The translations under genes and the position numbers were made by a program. DNA of 64,000 bases, from NCBI GenBank assembly GCA_001692895.1, contig KV748203.1, positions 1,642,330 through 1,706,329 on the forward strand, read 5' to 3'. The notes beneath the pieces were generated by a model, which saw nothing but the letters and a program-made list of their open reading frames with translations, made no database searches and was not told where the DNA came from. This document shows positions 33,567 to 45,299 of this stretch, in pieces. This DNA comes from Cenococcum geophilum 1.58 (Eukaryota; Ascomycota; Dothideomycetes; Gloniales; Gloniaceae). How positions within the stretch are numbered: the first letter of the stretch is position 1; each line of letters starts with the position of its first letter.

Positions 33567-36500
33567 ACGCTATTAGAAGTCTTAAACTCTAGAAGATCTA
33601 TAATAAAGTTAAGTAAATAATGCCACTAGGCTTGGGTGGGGGCCTAAAGAGGCTATAGCTTACCATAAGGTTTATAGCGGCGCGATTTAAAGCGTTAGTA
33701 GGCATTATAATTATCTAGGTATTTACAGAGGTCCTAGGTAAGGCTATTCTAAGTATACTTTCGCATAATTACCTTAAAAGTACGGTTAAAACTATAGTAG
33801 CCGCCTATAGGATCGTCATGATTCCGCTTAAGGATCTCCTATTATAATAGTATACAATTTAGCACCTAGACCTTGTTATTTTACCTTAGGAGTCCTTAAT
33901 TATTAAGGGTATAATCCTTATTACTAGCAGGAACTTATTTTTAGGTTAACTAATTATATATAAAGCGTGTAAAGGCGTCCCTTTTTTATACTTTATAAAT
34001 AAAATTAACTAGTGACTTAGGGGGTTATTCCGTAAACGCCGTTTTAGCTAAAGCAGCTACTACTACTTCTTGCTATAGCACGAGACTCTACGCAAAGTCG
34101 GTGCTAGTAAAGTAACGTATAATATATAGGTAACTCACTAGGTTATCGCGGGGGACTATAGCCTAGGCTAAGGGGTCTTCCCTAGGGTTAAGCGCTATTA
34201 GATTAGTTAGAGTAGTCTTAAAGAAAATAGCAGGACGCTCTAGTCCGCCGGCGCCAAGTTCGCAAGGGTCGCTCGTATACTGCACGCATACTACTTACTA
34301 GTTTAGTATAGTAGCACTAGTGCCGCCCACAAGGCCTATAACCCGTAACTTTTGCTATAATATAGACAGTATAGCATTAAGGATTATCCTCTTACTGCTA
34401 TCTTTAAAGCCTTTAGTATAATCTAGGCGCCGGGATAGTATATTAGTAGGATTTACTTTACCTAGCTTATATTTAATCTTAAAATCAAACTTAGCTAGTT
34501 CCTTAGCATACTAGGCCTAGTAAGTAGATAAGCTCTTAGTGGTTATAAAGTACCTAAGATTATTATAATTATAGAGCACGCGCGTTACATACGCGGCGTA
34601 TTTAAGGTAATGGCGCCACGTCTTAAAGCATTGCACTATAGCGAGTAGTTCTTTGTTATATATATTATACTATACTTCTAGGCTAATAAGCTTCTAACTA
34701 TAATAAGTAATTAGGTACTAGTAGAATTAATCTCCCTACCCTAAAGGCTATAGAAGTATACCACTATAGGTATAGTTAGAAGCGTTAGTAATTACCATTA
34801 GGGGTAAATTAGGGTTAAAGTGGCGAAGTAGAGAAGCTTATATAAACGCAGCGCGTAGCTTACAAAACGCCTACTACGCGTCATTGGGCTAGAACTAGGG
34901 TTAATACCATTTAGTAGGCCCTTTTAACTTACGCTTCTTCTTCTTCTCCCTATTTAATGTTGGGTTGCGATATACCTATACAAAATATACGTATAGGGGG
35001 TATACGGTATCTAAGTAGTTCTAGATAAATCGCCTATAAAAGTTAGCGAAGCTAAGGAAGACCTAGATGTCTCTATAGGACTTAGGCTTAGGCTATTCCT
35101 TAATAGCTTTTACGCGGTTAGGGTCCATTATAATACCCCTAGGGGTAATAATAAAGCCTAGAAACTTAACATTCTTAGTATAAAAGATATATTTTAATAG
35201 CTTGGCGTATAGGCCCTAAGCGTAAAGCTGTCGCAGTACCTGCTTAATATACTTAACATGCTTATCCTCGTCATTTAAGTAGATAAGAATATTATCTAGG
35301 TAAACTATATAGATAGTATCCACTAGGGTTTCTAAAGCTTTATAAATATAGCTCTAGAAAGTTATAGGGGCGTTAGTAAGACTAAAGGGCATTACTAGGT
35401 ACTTAAAGTAACTATAGCGTATCTTAAATATAGTCTTCTATTTGTCTCCCTTTTTAATATAAATCCTATAATACGTATTATAAAGATCTAGCTTTGTAAA
35501 TATCTTCGCATAGCTAAGCCTATTAAAGAGCTCGCTAACCAGCGGTAGAGGGTACCAATTTTTAATTATAATCTTATTTAGGCGTCTATAGTCAACGTAT
35601 AGCCGTATTATACCGTCTACTTTTAGTATAAAGAGGATAGGCGCTCTAATAGGCGACTTGCTAGGCCTAATCTAGCCCTTCTTAAGAGCACTATCTAGGT
35701 ACTTTTATAAAATCTATAACTCTTTCTGTAAGAGGTTATAGAGGGGTATTTACGGTAGCGTCTTACCTTCTTCTAAGTTAATTGCATAGTTATACTTAGA
35801 GTTCTACGGTAGCATGCTTGCTAGCTTATTAAAGAAGACATTAATTTCCTCCTTATATACATCTGGTAGGCTAGGGGCTACGGAGGTTAAAGCGACTATT
35901 ACGTAGTAGTATGCTTTCGGGAGCTAGTAAAGAGAAGGGTACAGCCAATATGCGTTTCGTAGGTATACTCGCATAGAGAGTATATATAGCTCTACTGTAG
36001 TATACTTAATAGTTTCGGGGTTTTAATCACCTCCCCCTTATATATAGGTAATCTGCGCTAGCACCGGAGGGTCTCTACGGGTACTCGCTACTAGTGATGG
36101 TAGGTCCTCTACTATGTTTATAACCGGTATCTTTACGTCCAGAGGGTCTGTATAGGTACTCGCTGCTAGTAACAATAGGTCCTCTATTGTGTTTACAACT
36201 GGCGTAAAGAAAGAGTCTTCTAGCTATAGTAAATAGACTATTTTACTAGCCTTAATATCTACTAGGAGAGTGTTAAGGGTGACTATCTAGAGGTGTTTAG
36301 GGTCTAAAGTACCCTAGATAAACTATTTAGAACGGAAGCTAATTAATAGATCTGCTTCCGTAAGCTAATCCCATCTAAAAACTATATTATAACTATTAAA
36401 TAAGCCGCCCTAAAAGGTCTGCGGGCTAATAGTGCAAAAGGTACCCTAGGAGTCGCTAGTGGTAACCGTTAGATTATAAGTATCCTAGATTATTATCTAG

Positions 36501-36879
36501 TTACTATTAAGGAAATATATAATAGGTTTACGTAAATATAGCGCGTAGCGTATAGGCAGGTTAAACCTATGGACGACATCTTAATTAATAAGGTTAATTT
36601 AGTAACTATTATTGTATAAAGTATGTAGGCGGACTTCGCCCTAGGGCGTATCTATTACAATATATACCATAATACGTTTCTTTTCTCCCTCTATATTAGG
36701 CCCTAGTTATAGTTAAGAGAGATACGCTACTAGGGCTTTAGGTTTTCCGAAGCCCAAGCTAACTTCTCTTTAGCCTACTTCTAGTGTTCCTTATAGTGGC
36801 CGCCTATAGTTCTTTAACTTACCTGCGTAGCACTAGCGTCCGGGGGGTCCCCTAAGCCATCTAGCTTTTAGGTAATCTC

Positions 36880-37923
36880 CCTAGGAGTTTACTTAGAAAA
36901 GCATCGCCCTTTTTAGGTTTTATTTCCTAAGCCTAAGTTTATAGAGCCTATACTGCGACCGCGCTTTATATATAATAATTTGCCACTACTACTTACGTAA
37001 TCTTCCGCAAGCTTTATAGTATTAAGCAATTACTCTACACGGTAGATTTCGTTAAAGAGGTCTTTAGCGGTTCTTACCTATTAGGCAAAGTTCTGGCGGA
37101 AGAGCTCTGCTTATAGGTAGGCTAGAAGATATAAGAACTAAAAGTCTACCTATTGTTTAGGATTAATAAAAGGGGTATATAAAAAGAGGTCCTCTAAGCT
37201 ACGTATACGGGCTAGAAAGACATTAAACCTCTAGTTCTCCTTTATAATAGCCGTATAGTATATTATAGCGTTATTAAAGCGTCTTACTATGGGGTTCCTA
37301 ATCTAGTCTTAGACTATAGTCTTAAATTCGTCCTATAGTAAAGGACCCTTATCCTTAGTGCCTAACCGGCGATAAACTAGTTAGGTAATTATCTTCTCTT
37401 TTATAAGACCTTTAATAGCCTAGCGCGTGCGTCGCTTATAGTTATAGTTAGCGTTATTAACATTAATCGGTTCTTAACTGCGGCAATCTACCGGTTAAAA
37501 TGCTGTTAAGTAGTACCGCTAATATTGGGTAGTAACTTCTTAACTAGGGCGTTAAGATTTGTTCGGCGTATACGTTCGCCATATAACTTATACTCTTTAC
37601 TAAAGAGGCGACAAAAGGGCTTTATTAAATTAATAATGCTCTATAAGTTAGCTATTTTCTTAACCAGCTTATCTAGCTCCTTTATATTAGCGGTATTAGG
37701 TAGGACGCTAGTAACCTTACTAAGCTTCTGTTAAGCCTAGGTATATAAGTTAAACTAGTCTCTAGCGTTTATAAATATCTAATTGTTTTAAGATTTAAAA
37801 AATGGCTCTAATGCTACTAGTATACTTCTAGCGGTTTCGTCTACACTAAATCCTAAGGTATTCTGCGGTTATATTGCTAGCGTATTACCGTTAGGTGCAG
37901 GCGTCGGTTTTCTTTTTAGAGGC
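36880..37923 (-). pseudogene. Gag pseudogene of the chromovirus
   Basis: The minus-strand ATG at 37923 opens MPLKRKPTPAPNGNTL, then TAGs alternate with readable stretches (FSVDETARSILVALEPFF; later NLFLARI-like and LLYLLAYLQAELFRQNF). The layout matches Ty3/Gypsy Gag capsid proteins. The + frame at 37525-37734 is its shadow. No intact frame remains. Confidence 0.6.
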
Positions 37924-37972
37924 ATTATAGAAAAATTAAACCGGCTATCCTCCTAAGGGGATTAGTAAGGAT

Positions 37973-38201
37973 TTGAATATAAGGTAAGAATGTAGATAGG
38001 GAGTCTAATAATAGAATAATAGGTATATTATATAGACAGAGACGAATCCTTAAGGGAAAAGGAGGAGTCTATGTGCGAGGTAGGAAGGGTTTCCCTAGGC
38101 ACGTATAGAGCACGTACCTTACGGGTAAGTTACCCCTGGGTTGCCCTAGGGTCGCCTATACCTTACGGCTATATAACTATCTACTTAGGTTTTACCTAAC
38201 A
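37973..38201 (-). repeat. 5' LTR of the chromovirus
   Basis: This is the partner of 29510-29734. It ends in CCTAACA at 38201, before CCAAT. The inner edge (37973) is uncertain by a few bases because of an indel. The Gag start codon lies about 50 bp inside it, at 37923. Confidence 0.8.
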
Positions 38202-40500
38202 CCAATATACGGATATTAAGTAGCTTAACCTTAGGCAGTACTATTAAGCCGTAAAGACTTACGCACCTATACTAGAGTATGTAATTATAGCATATTAAAA
38301 GGGTTAACGCAAATGTTCTCTATATAAAGGCTATGCGGTTTTAATAGCTTCTATACTTATATTTAGCCTTTTATAAAACTCTATAAATTATATCCTACGG
38401 CTATTAGGGATATATCTCTAAGCTAATAGTATTAAGCGCCGCGTACTTTCTGTACTCTATAGGCTTAGATTAATTAATAGTTATACTACTTTAAATTAGC
38501 AAAAGGAGCGGGTAGCCTAGGAGTTAGGGTTTAGCCTATAATCTCCGCGGTATAGATATACACTAACCTATATATAGGTAAAAATCCGCTTAATAGGTGC
38601 GGCTTCTAATATAATTATCGTCTATAATAACTTTAACTACCTCTAATGAGTTTAATATTAAATACTTAGGAATACTAGGACGTTCTATTCGCGTATAACT
38701 AGTAAGCTTGTCTTTAGCATATATATACCTAATAGTAGGCTTTAATAAAGTATACTTTATGCGGATATCCTAATTGGGTTCTTAAATATTATAAGGGCTC
38801 TAGGTAATCTATAAAATAAAATATAAAAGCAGATTTTAATAGCTTTAATCTATAAAGCTATTATTTAAGCGTACCTAGCCTTAATATATTACTTAGTAAA
38901 AACCTACAGTTTAAACATCTATATATGCCTACTATTAATATAATACCCGCTGTATAGACACTTAGGCTTAACCTAGGACCTATTATAACTAAAGAGGCTT
39001 TTATATCTAAAACCTATAAGGTATTAGACGATATATTTCTCTATTAAATAAATCTATAACGCACTAATAAAGTATTTTAAAAGCGACTGATTCTAATCTA
39101 TAGTAATTAAAAGACTGTAAAGCTTATTTGGTTATATTAGGGAGAATATACTAAGTTAATATTCGCCTATAATAGCCTATATTGGGCTTTGCCTATTCTA
39201 GCTCTTTGGCACCTAAAGCTAAACTACCTATATATAGTTATACAGTATTACTATAGTGGCGAGAAATCAGCCTAAGAGTACCCTATACTATATACCTATA
39301 TAAACCACCTAGTTTAAAGGAATATCCTAGCTAAACGCGCACTGTTTTATTATATAGAGGAGCTAATTCTCTATAGCTTTAACGCTTATATTATAGTATT
39401 ACTCTATACTTAGATTAAGGACTCCTGTAATACTAAGTCACCTATAGATATTAAGTGGTACCGTAAGAGTCTATCTCCGTAATATCTATTAGCGGTAGTT
39501 AAGGATATCTGTATAGCTATTTTCGGTTAAGAAGTCTCTTAGGCGGCTAACTATACTAGCTAGCCTATAGAACCGCAGTAAAAGGGTTACCCTAAGCAGG
39601 CTAGTAGTGCTATATCCTTATAAATACTTCTTAAGCCTACTAATGCAGAGTTTCTAACGCACGTCCGCTTTTTATAACTGGTAAAGACGTATGAGGTCCT
39701 TAAGCACGCCATTAAGCTTAGAGATATTGGCCTACTTAGCTATATACTCCCCTATATCTATATCTATTTCATAAATAGTTAGAATAAGAACTATCTACTA
39801 GAGATATTACGTTTCTTTTAGTTAACTTTAATAGATATATATTCCCCTAAGCTCTAGTAAGCTATCCTAGCAAATAGTCTAGTAAATAACCGCGGTAAAT
39901 AGAATAGTTACTACCCAATAGATCTTAATAATAAGCTACTTAATAGGGAGCTAAAGCAGCTTATATATACTTATAGCAATTTAACATTTAACTTAGACTC
40001 GCTCTTCCGCTAGAGTATCTATATAACTAATTATATAGGGCTACTACGTACAAAGTTTAAGATTACGTTTGGTAAACGGATATCTACTTAATATACTATT
40101 AAATCTACTATAGCAGATATTTAATCGCTTGCTAATACAACTACCACAGGTTCTATTATCCGCCGTTAGGTATAGCAAGTAAAAATAAAAGTACCGCCTT
40201 TACTATAACTAAGTATTAAATGACTTAATTAATCTACCCTTAACGAGTTTAATTTACGGCTAGGTGGTAATCTTTCTACTATATTTAATAAGCTTAATCT
40301 CTATAACAATAACAATAAGTTAAATAGCTTTATATTGCCTACTAACTTTGCTTAAATCTAGCTTTAACCTACATATAAGTTGCTTAATAAGTAATACAAG
40401 ATATTAGCCGTAAGCTATTACTATAACTATTTAATATCTGCTATAGTTAGTAGCACTAGTACATATTCCTAAGTAATTGATATTATTAATTAATTAAGCT
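38202..40500 (+). pseudogene. DUF6589-like pseudogene of element C, 3' part
   Basis: This is the continuation after the chromovirus, homologous to about 9435-7130 of B. Landmarks are a YGNQ-like block, ALWHLKLNYLY near 39210, and the segment around 39480-39530 (PQYLLAVVKDICIAIFG). Stops occur throughout. Comparing B with C allows many stops to be read as the ancestral Gln or Trp, because RIP hit different sites in each. The end is approximate. Confidence 0.6.
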
Positions 40501-42980
40501 ATTTAGTTCCCGGGCCGCGCTTACTAAAGGTATAGGGTAGGAGGGGGAGAGGACGTCGTCCTAATAGATATTAGCTACTATAGTTGTAATATCTACTTAG
40601 CGGATATAAGGTAAACTTACCTAATATTAGCCCGCTATATACTAATTAACGTTGCCGTTAATTTCCTATAGTGCTTTTTATATAAATTTACCTTTATTTA
40701 ATTGCGCTAACCGCTTCTATAATACTAATAAAGACGTATTTAACTAGCGGGTTACTGGCAGTATAGATATATTTAACGGCTAGTATAAGGGTAATAATAG
40801 AGGAGTAAAAGCTAGAGACCTGAGAGTTAGTAAAGGTATAGGTATATCCTCTTCCTAAGTTATTAGTAAGAGGTCTATAGCTAACTGCTAACTAGCCTAT
40901 AATATATCGGCGTTATAATAAGGCGCTAATTGCTATAGCGCTAATATTTTAAATCTCTTATCTAAAACCTATAAAGCCTATATAAGAGCCTCTAATAAGC
41001 GCTTATTTGCGATAGCGTACTGCTTTAATATTTAGGAAAACCGCTCTAATATCTGTATAATTAACCTAGAAGAACTTAAGAGTTACCCTATTTCTTTTTA
41101 TTTCTACTTTTATTTCTTATCTGCTAAAAGCTTAATAAGGGATAGAAGATCCTTATTAAGGATATTAGGATCCCACTTAGGTAATACTTACCTTAATAAT
41201 ACTGCATCTAGAACCCACCCTATATTATAAAGGCGATAGAGCTGCTTATCTTGTATAACATAATTAACTATAGGCGTCTATAATATATCCTAATACCTAG
41301 CCTCCGCCTATTGCGTAAACCACTTCTATATATTGCTTAATATAGGCTCCTAGCGGGTTTTCGCAATATCTATACTAGCTATAGTACGGATATTATACTC
41401 GCAATCCGTAAATATTGCTAGGTTATAGTTACTATAATATAAGTCTTTACTAATAGTAGACTGTGGGTCTCTATAGTATATAAGTTATATTGCTTATAAG
41501 CATACCTAATCCTTATTAACTAGCCGCTATAGGGTAAACGGCAGCTTACTACGCAACTGCGCATTAGTTAACCGCTTCTTTAGGTATGGGGTCGGTATAA
41601 TAAGCTCTTTAGGTAGGCGTACTGTAGAACCACTAGGGCTTAACCTACGCCCGCTTTTTATATCTACCAACTACTTAGTACTAACTGATACTATAGATAA
41701 AGCATCGCTTGCAATATCTGCAGTCTCCGCGTCTTATTGCCCGCGGATATTATTACGCAGCGCGCTTATGTAAAGATTGCCTATATGCTAAGCTTATGTA
41801 TGCTTAGAACTACCTAATTTATTATAAGGACCCTGCTAGCGGCTCTTAACTATAAAGATTGCTTTACCTAAAAGGCCTTCTCCTTGACCTGCCTAGCCAA
41901 ACCGCTATATTAGTATATTATAGGATTTATAGCGAGGCATTCTATATTAGATTAAATAGTAGATATCTAAGATATCTATACTGTGTACTACTGTATCTAA
42001 TACAGCTAGGATTCGAAGTTAAGACGTTAGGCGCGCGTATTTGGCATATAAACGGTCTTTATTAATATCTATAAGCGTTACATAATAGCTCTATACCGCT
42101 TCTCTAGTAATAGCAGTATTATAGCTGCAATAGATTAACTAGCTGCGAATAGTATTATAATAGGAAGCTATCTGCTCCTTAGAATTAAAGACGATAATTA
42201 TCTTTAGAATTAGCTAAAGTTAATTAAACTGTTAGTGGTATATCCGCTATACGGATATTAAGCGGCTTCTTAATTATTCGCCCTTTCCTTAGTTACTATT
42301 ACTAGCAGTATATAAATACACTAGAGTAGCAGTAATAGTAAAGTAAAGAGCTTAAAAGTCCTTCTTCTCTAGTACGGTTATAACCCTCTATATAATCTTT
42401 AACTCTAGCTAATTAATTATAGTTTTAATAACTTATATATTGGGTTTAAACTTAGCTAGTTTATATATAGTCTAAAATATAAAGGGGTCTAATGTTGTGG
42501 TATATGCAAACTAAGGCTTATTAACTAAGACTAAACATACTTTAAAGAGTTGTACGTATGCTATATAGAAGGTCTCTCCCTAATTAGTAAGTAGGTGTAC
42601 TTTATTAACCACTATAAGAGTAATATAGGAATAAAATATTAGGTCTATTAGAACCTTATATAGCTTATTACTAACTAAAAGCTCTAGCGAGATAAGGATA
42701 TATATATAACTGCCTATATAGATATCCTTAATTAACTTAGCGGATATTATCTTCCTATATATATAAACAGGCCAAATATAAAGTAGCTTTATAATCTTTT
42801 TTACTTACTCTAACCCAATCGCGCTAAGTAGAATAATAATAATAATAACTGCATTAGGTACGAGACATAGTAGTACTTATATTATAATACTCTTGCCAAA
42901 TAACGTCTTTGCTATAAGCATAAGATCTCGCCGCTTAAATATTAGCACCCTTAGGGCCTTAAGCTGCTCTGTATAACTAT
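40500..42980 (-). pseudogene. RecQ-type helicase pseudogene of element C
   Basis: The reverse complement of 4660-7130 in element B, over the full gene. It is more heavily mutated than B: the open stretch at 5741-6067 in B is broken here near 41550-41880. The identification rests on B. Confidence 0.75.
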
Positions 42981-43687
42981 AGTACGGATATATCTCCGCA
43001 ATAGCTTTATCTAGCTTGCTTATTTAAAGTTTATAAAAGCTACTTATAAGCTAAGGTAGCTCCCTTTACAGGCTATATAATTATAGAGACCAATAGGGAT
43101 CTATTTTAATATAATCCCTAGCCTATTATATACTACTAGCTTATTAATCTACTATAATTTACAACCTCTTTGCCTTATTCGCTTTAATAGAGATATTAGT
43201 AAATAATACTTAAAGGTAATAGAGGGAGAGTAGAGGGTTAAATAAAGGTAGGAAGGACTTAAATACGTTATAATAGATAGATCTTAATAGGTTTTAATTA
43301 TTAGACTATAGATATAATAAATAGAGAGTAGGTAGTTAAGATTAACGCGTTATTAGTGCGGATATTGCTAATTATTTACTTTAGTAAACCGCGTTACAGC
43401 TGTTTAAAAATTAATATTAGGAATAAGAAGGTAAGGAGACTTCTTATATAGACTATTTAATTCGCCGGAGCTTAGTATATAATTAATGGATTTTTTAAGC
43501 TGCCTAAACTCGTTATAAGAATAAGAAATAAATATCCGTAATATTAGCTATGCGGATATTACAATATGTGCTATAAACGTCAGCCAAAGTATCTCAGACT
43601 ATAATAGGACAGATAGCCTAAACTAGTTTAGTGCCATCGGGCCGGATTTATCCAGCCTCCTATTATAGTCTAAATATACTAAGACAA

Positions 43688-43810
43688 GTCTCTTTAAGCT
43701 CGGCGACGTGTATATAATAGATTATATAATAGAGTATAGGCCATTTTATAGATATCTTAGATTCTTCCTTATAGAGCTATTTATATATGTTTTCTGCTAG
43801 CCTAGCTAGT
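43688..43810 (+). repeat. Flanking repeat X' to the right of element C
   Basis: It is homologous to 10326-10480: GTCTCTTTAAGCTCGGCGACGTG, then TTAGATTCTTCCTTATAGAG. It is RIP-mutated (the CACGTG-rich part reads TATATA). The same flank lies next to opposite ends of B and C. Confidence 0.65.
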
Positions 43811-45299
43811 AATCTAACGCTTTTTAAGGTTAAAGAATAGAGGAAATAGGCAACTATAGTTAGCGTTAGATATACTTCTAAGGTTAATACGCTTCCCTAG
43901 TATATTTAAATCTTCCTAAAGAAAGTATTAGTACTAGCTTAGTCTAGCTTTTTTAAACTAGACCTAGTGCCCCAATTTTAGGTCCCCGCCCTCTTCTCAA
44001 TTATTATACCCCGCTATTAGAAACTCTTAGCCCTTACCCCACCAACCTACATTACCTATATGTGGTAAAAATCGACCCCAACTTCTGTCTTCATTTGCGT
44101 CAAAAAGTCGTTTATAACAATTTTCGTAGCGTGTGCATGGCTATAATAGAATATATATACATATATATATACGTCAAGATAAAGGAAGCGGGAATAAAGT
44201 GGAGACTCTATAAGGTGGAGTTGTTATAAAGAACAAATCTATATATAAGTAAAGTTACTATATAATTACAAGAAGCTCCTATAGATGTCCACCTACCTAA
44301 TAGAAGGGTTAACAGATCTAAGTAGTAATCAAGTCCGAGCTACGTGTGGCGTATTTAGTATTTAGGAACCTACAACACGCCGCTATCACAAAGGTCACCC
44401 ACCTTGGTTAGCGTCTTGTTATGCAACTGCACGTAATAATAAGATGTTGGGGATAAGAATCCTTAAGACCTTATATTGTATAAAGCCCGTCGCGCTTCCG
44501 CTTTATTAAACCTACCCACTTAAACCAATATTGTCGCACACATTGCAATGGGTGCATATCCCTTCCGCTAGTATATTTCGTCCTACTATTATTAATAAGA
44601 GTTGGCCAATAGAATTAATAGGATTAAGGCTCCGTAATTATACGTATACTTTTAATTCTAGTATTCGCGCACGGTCCACCTCTTATAGGATGTCACTTTT
44701 AATATAATTACGTAATATCTACTAAGAGAGTAATAAAAATCAAGTATTTATATTACTTTAATTATATATCTACCTAAATATATATAGTAGTAGGAATGCA
44801 TCTATTTTTGGGGGTTGTTAGCCGCTACTTTTAGCGGCGTTTCTACCTCGCTTAAACCCTGCCACATCGCCGCTTTAAAGAAGCTTTATTCGCTTAAGCA
44901 CTTCCTATCCCTATTATGCCCCGTCTATTATTCTAGAGGGGTTAGAAACGGGATATAAGCTTTAGTAAAGCTTGTCGGCGCTTACGTTAATTCAACATAG
45001 CACAGCCTATATGGAAAAGCCAGCATCTACTTAAAGAAATGGCCTACTTGCCTTCTCCCCACACTTCCTCCCTTTACCACCCTCGTTCCACTTCCTCTCT
45101 CTTTCCCTTTACTATCCTTATTCCACTTCCTCTTCTGTAATTTAATCCTTATCTATAATACTTATCTTACCTATTTAGCAAACTCGCCGTCACTAGAATA
45201 GTGGTACACCTATTAAAGTAGCTGCTCCGGCTTATAAGACGGAGAGAAAAGGAGCACTCTACGCCGCCGCCGTTTATTAAAACCTAAATTTATAACTCT
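43811..45299. other. Degraded DNA upstream of the DUF3435 gene
   Basis: About 1.5 kb of mostly AT-rich DNA with patches of more normal composition (43970-44110, 44300-44420, 45050-45110). A hairpin, GCCGCTACTTTTAGCGGC, lies at 44821-44838. No coding frame is recognised. Confidence 0.4.

Larger units (their letters stand above)
30680..36600 (-). pseudogene. Pol pseudogene of the chromovirus (RT, RNase H, integrase, chromodomain)
   Basis: Minus-strand landmarks: GWIRPSKSPIRAPILF and VDGIIRLYVDYRRLNK (about 35680-35560) are the reverse-transcriptase fingers. VYLDNILIYLNDEDKH (about 35310-35265) is the catalytic YxDD box with its second Asp changed to Asn. LQIDSQTERQNQELE- and NWASLLKEIAFVYN-like blocks (about 33140-32990) belong to the integrase core. 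A chromodomain is near 30960-30790 (EVEVIVTYWDCTRQPQYLIK, then KWKYKTELKN). The gene is cut by the nested element at 30993-32557 and by a solo LTR at 33374-33566, and has many stops. A C-terminal chromodomain places it among chromoviruses, whose integrases target modified histones. Confidence 0.8.
29510..38201 (-). mobile_element. Ty3/Gypsy chromovirus inserted in element C
   Basis: Two direct LTRs of about 225 bp bound it: 29510-29734 and about 37973-38201, sharing ATAGGGAGTCTAATAATAGA and ending ACCTAAYA. Flanks CTAAT (29505-29509) and CCAAT (38202-38206) fit a 5-bp duplication with one transition, and they rejoin the element C sequence exactly. Coding is on the minus strand in the order gag, protease, reverse transcriptase, RNase H, integrase, chromodomain. 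It holds two later insertions (30993-32557 and 33374-33566); without them it is about 6.9 kb. It is RIP-degraded. Confidence 0.88.
28624..43687 (-). mobile_element. Element C: RecQ/DUF6589 element split by a retrotransposon
   Basis: It is the reverse complement of element B. The DUF6589-side terminal repeat is TTGACTCAGCATGCTCAGAC at 28624-28643. The helicase-side repeat is at 43668-43687 (GTCTAAATATACTAAGACAA, with RIP-like changes). GTCTCTTT flanks both ends (28615-28622, 43688-43695). Homology to B covers 28624-29509 and 38202-43687 and is broken only by the chromovirus at 29510-38201. Without it the element is about 6.4 kb, as for B. All frames are degraded. Confidence 0.85.

Noticed and set aside
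37525..37734. Plus-strand 69-codon hydrophobic ORF
   Set aside because: It lies antisense to the chromovirus gag and has no support of its own.
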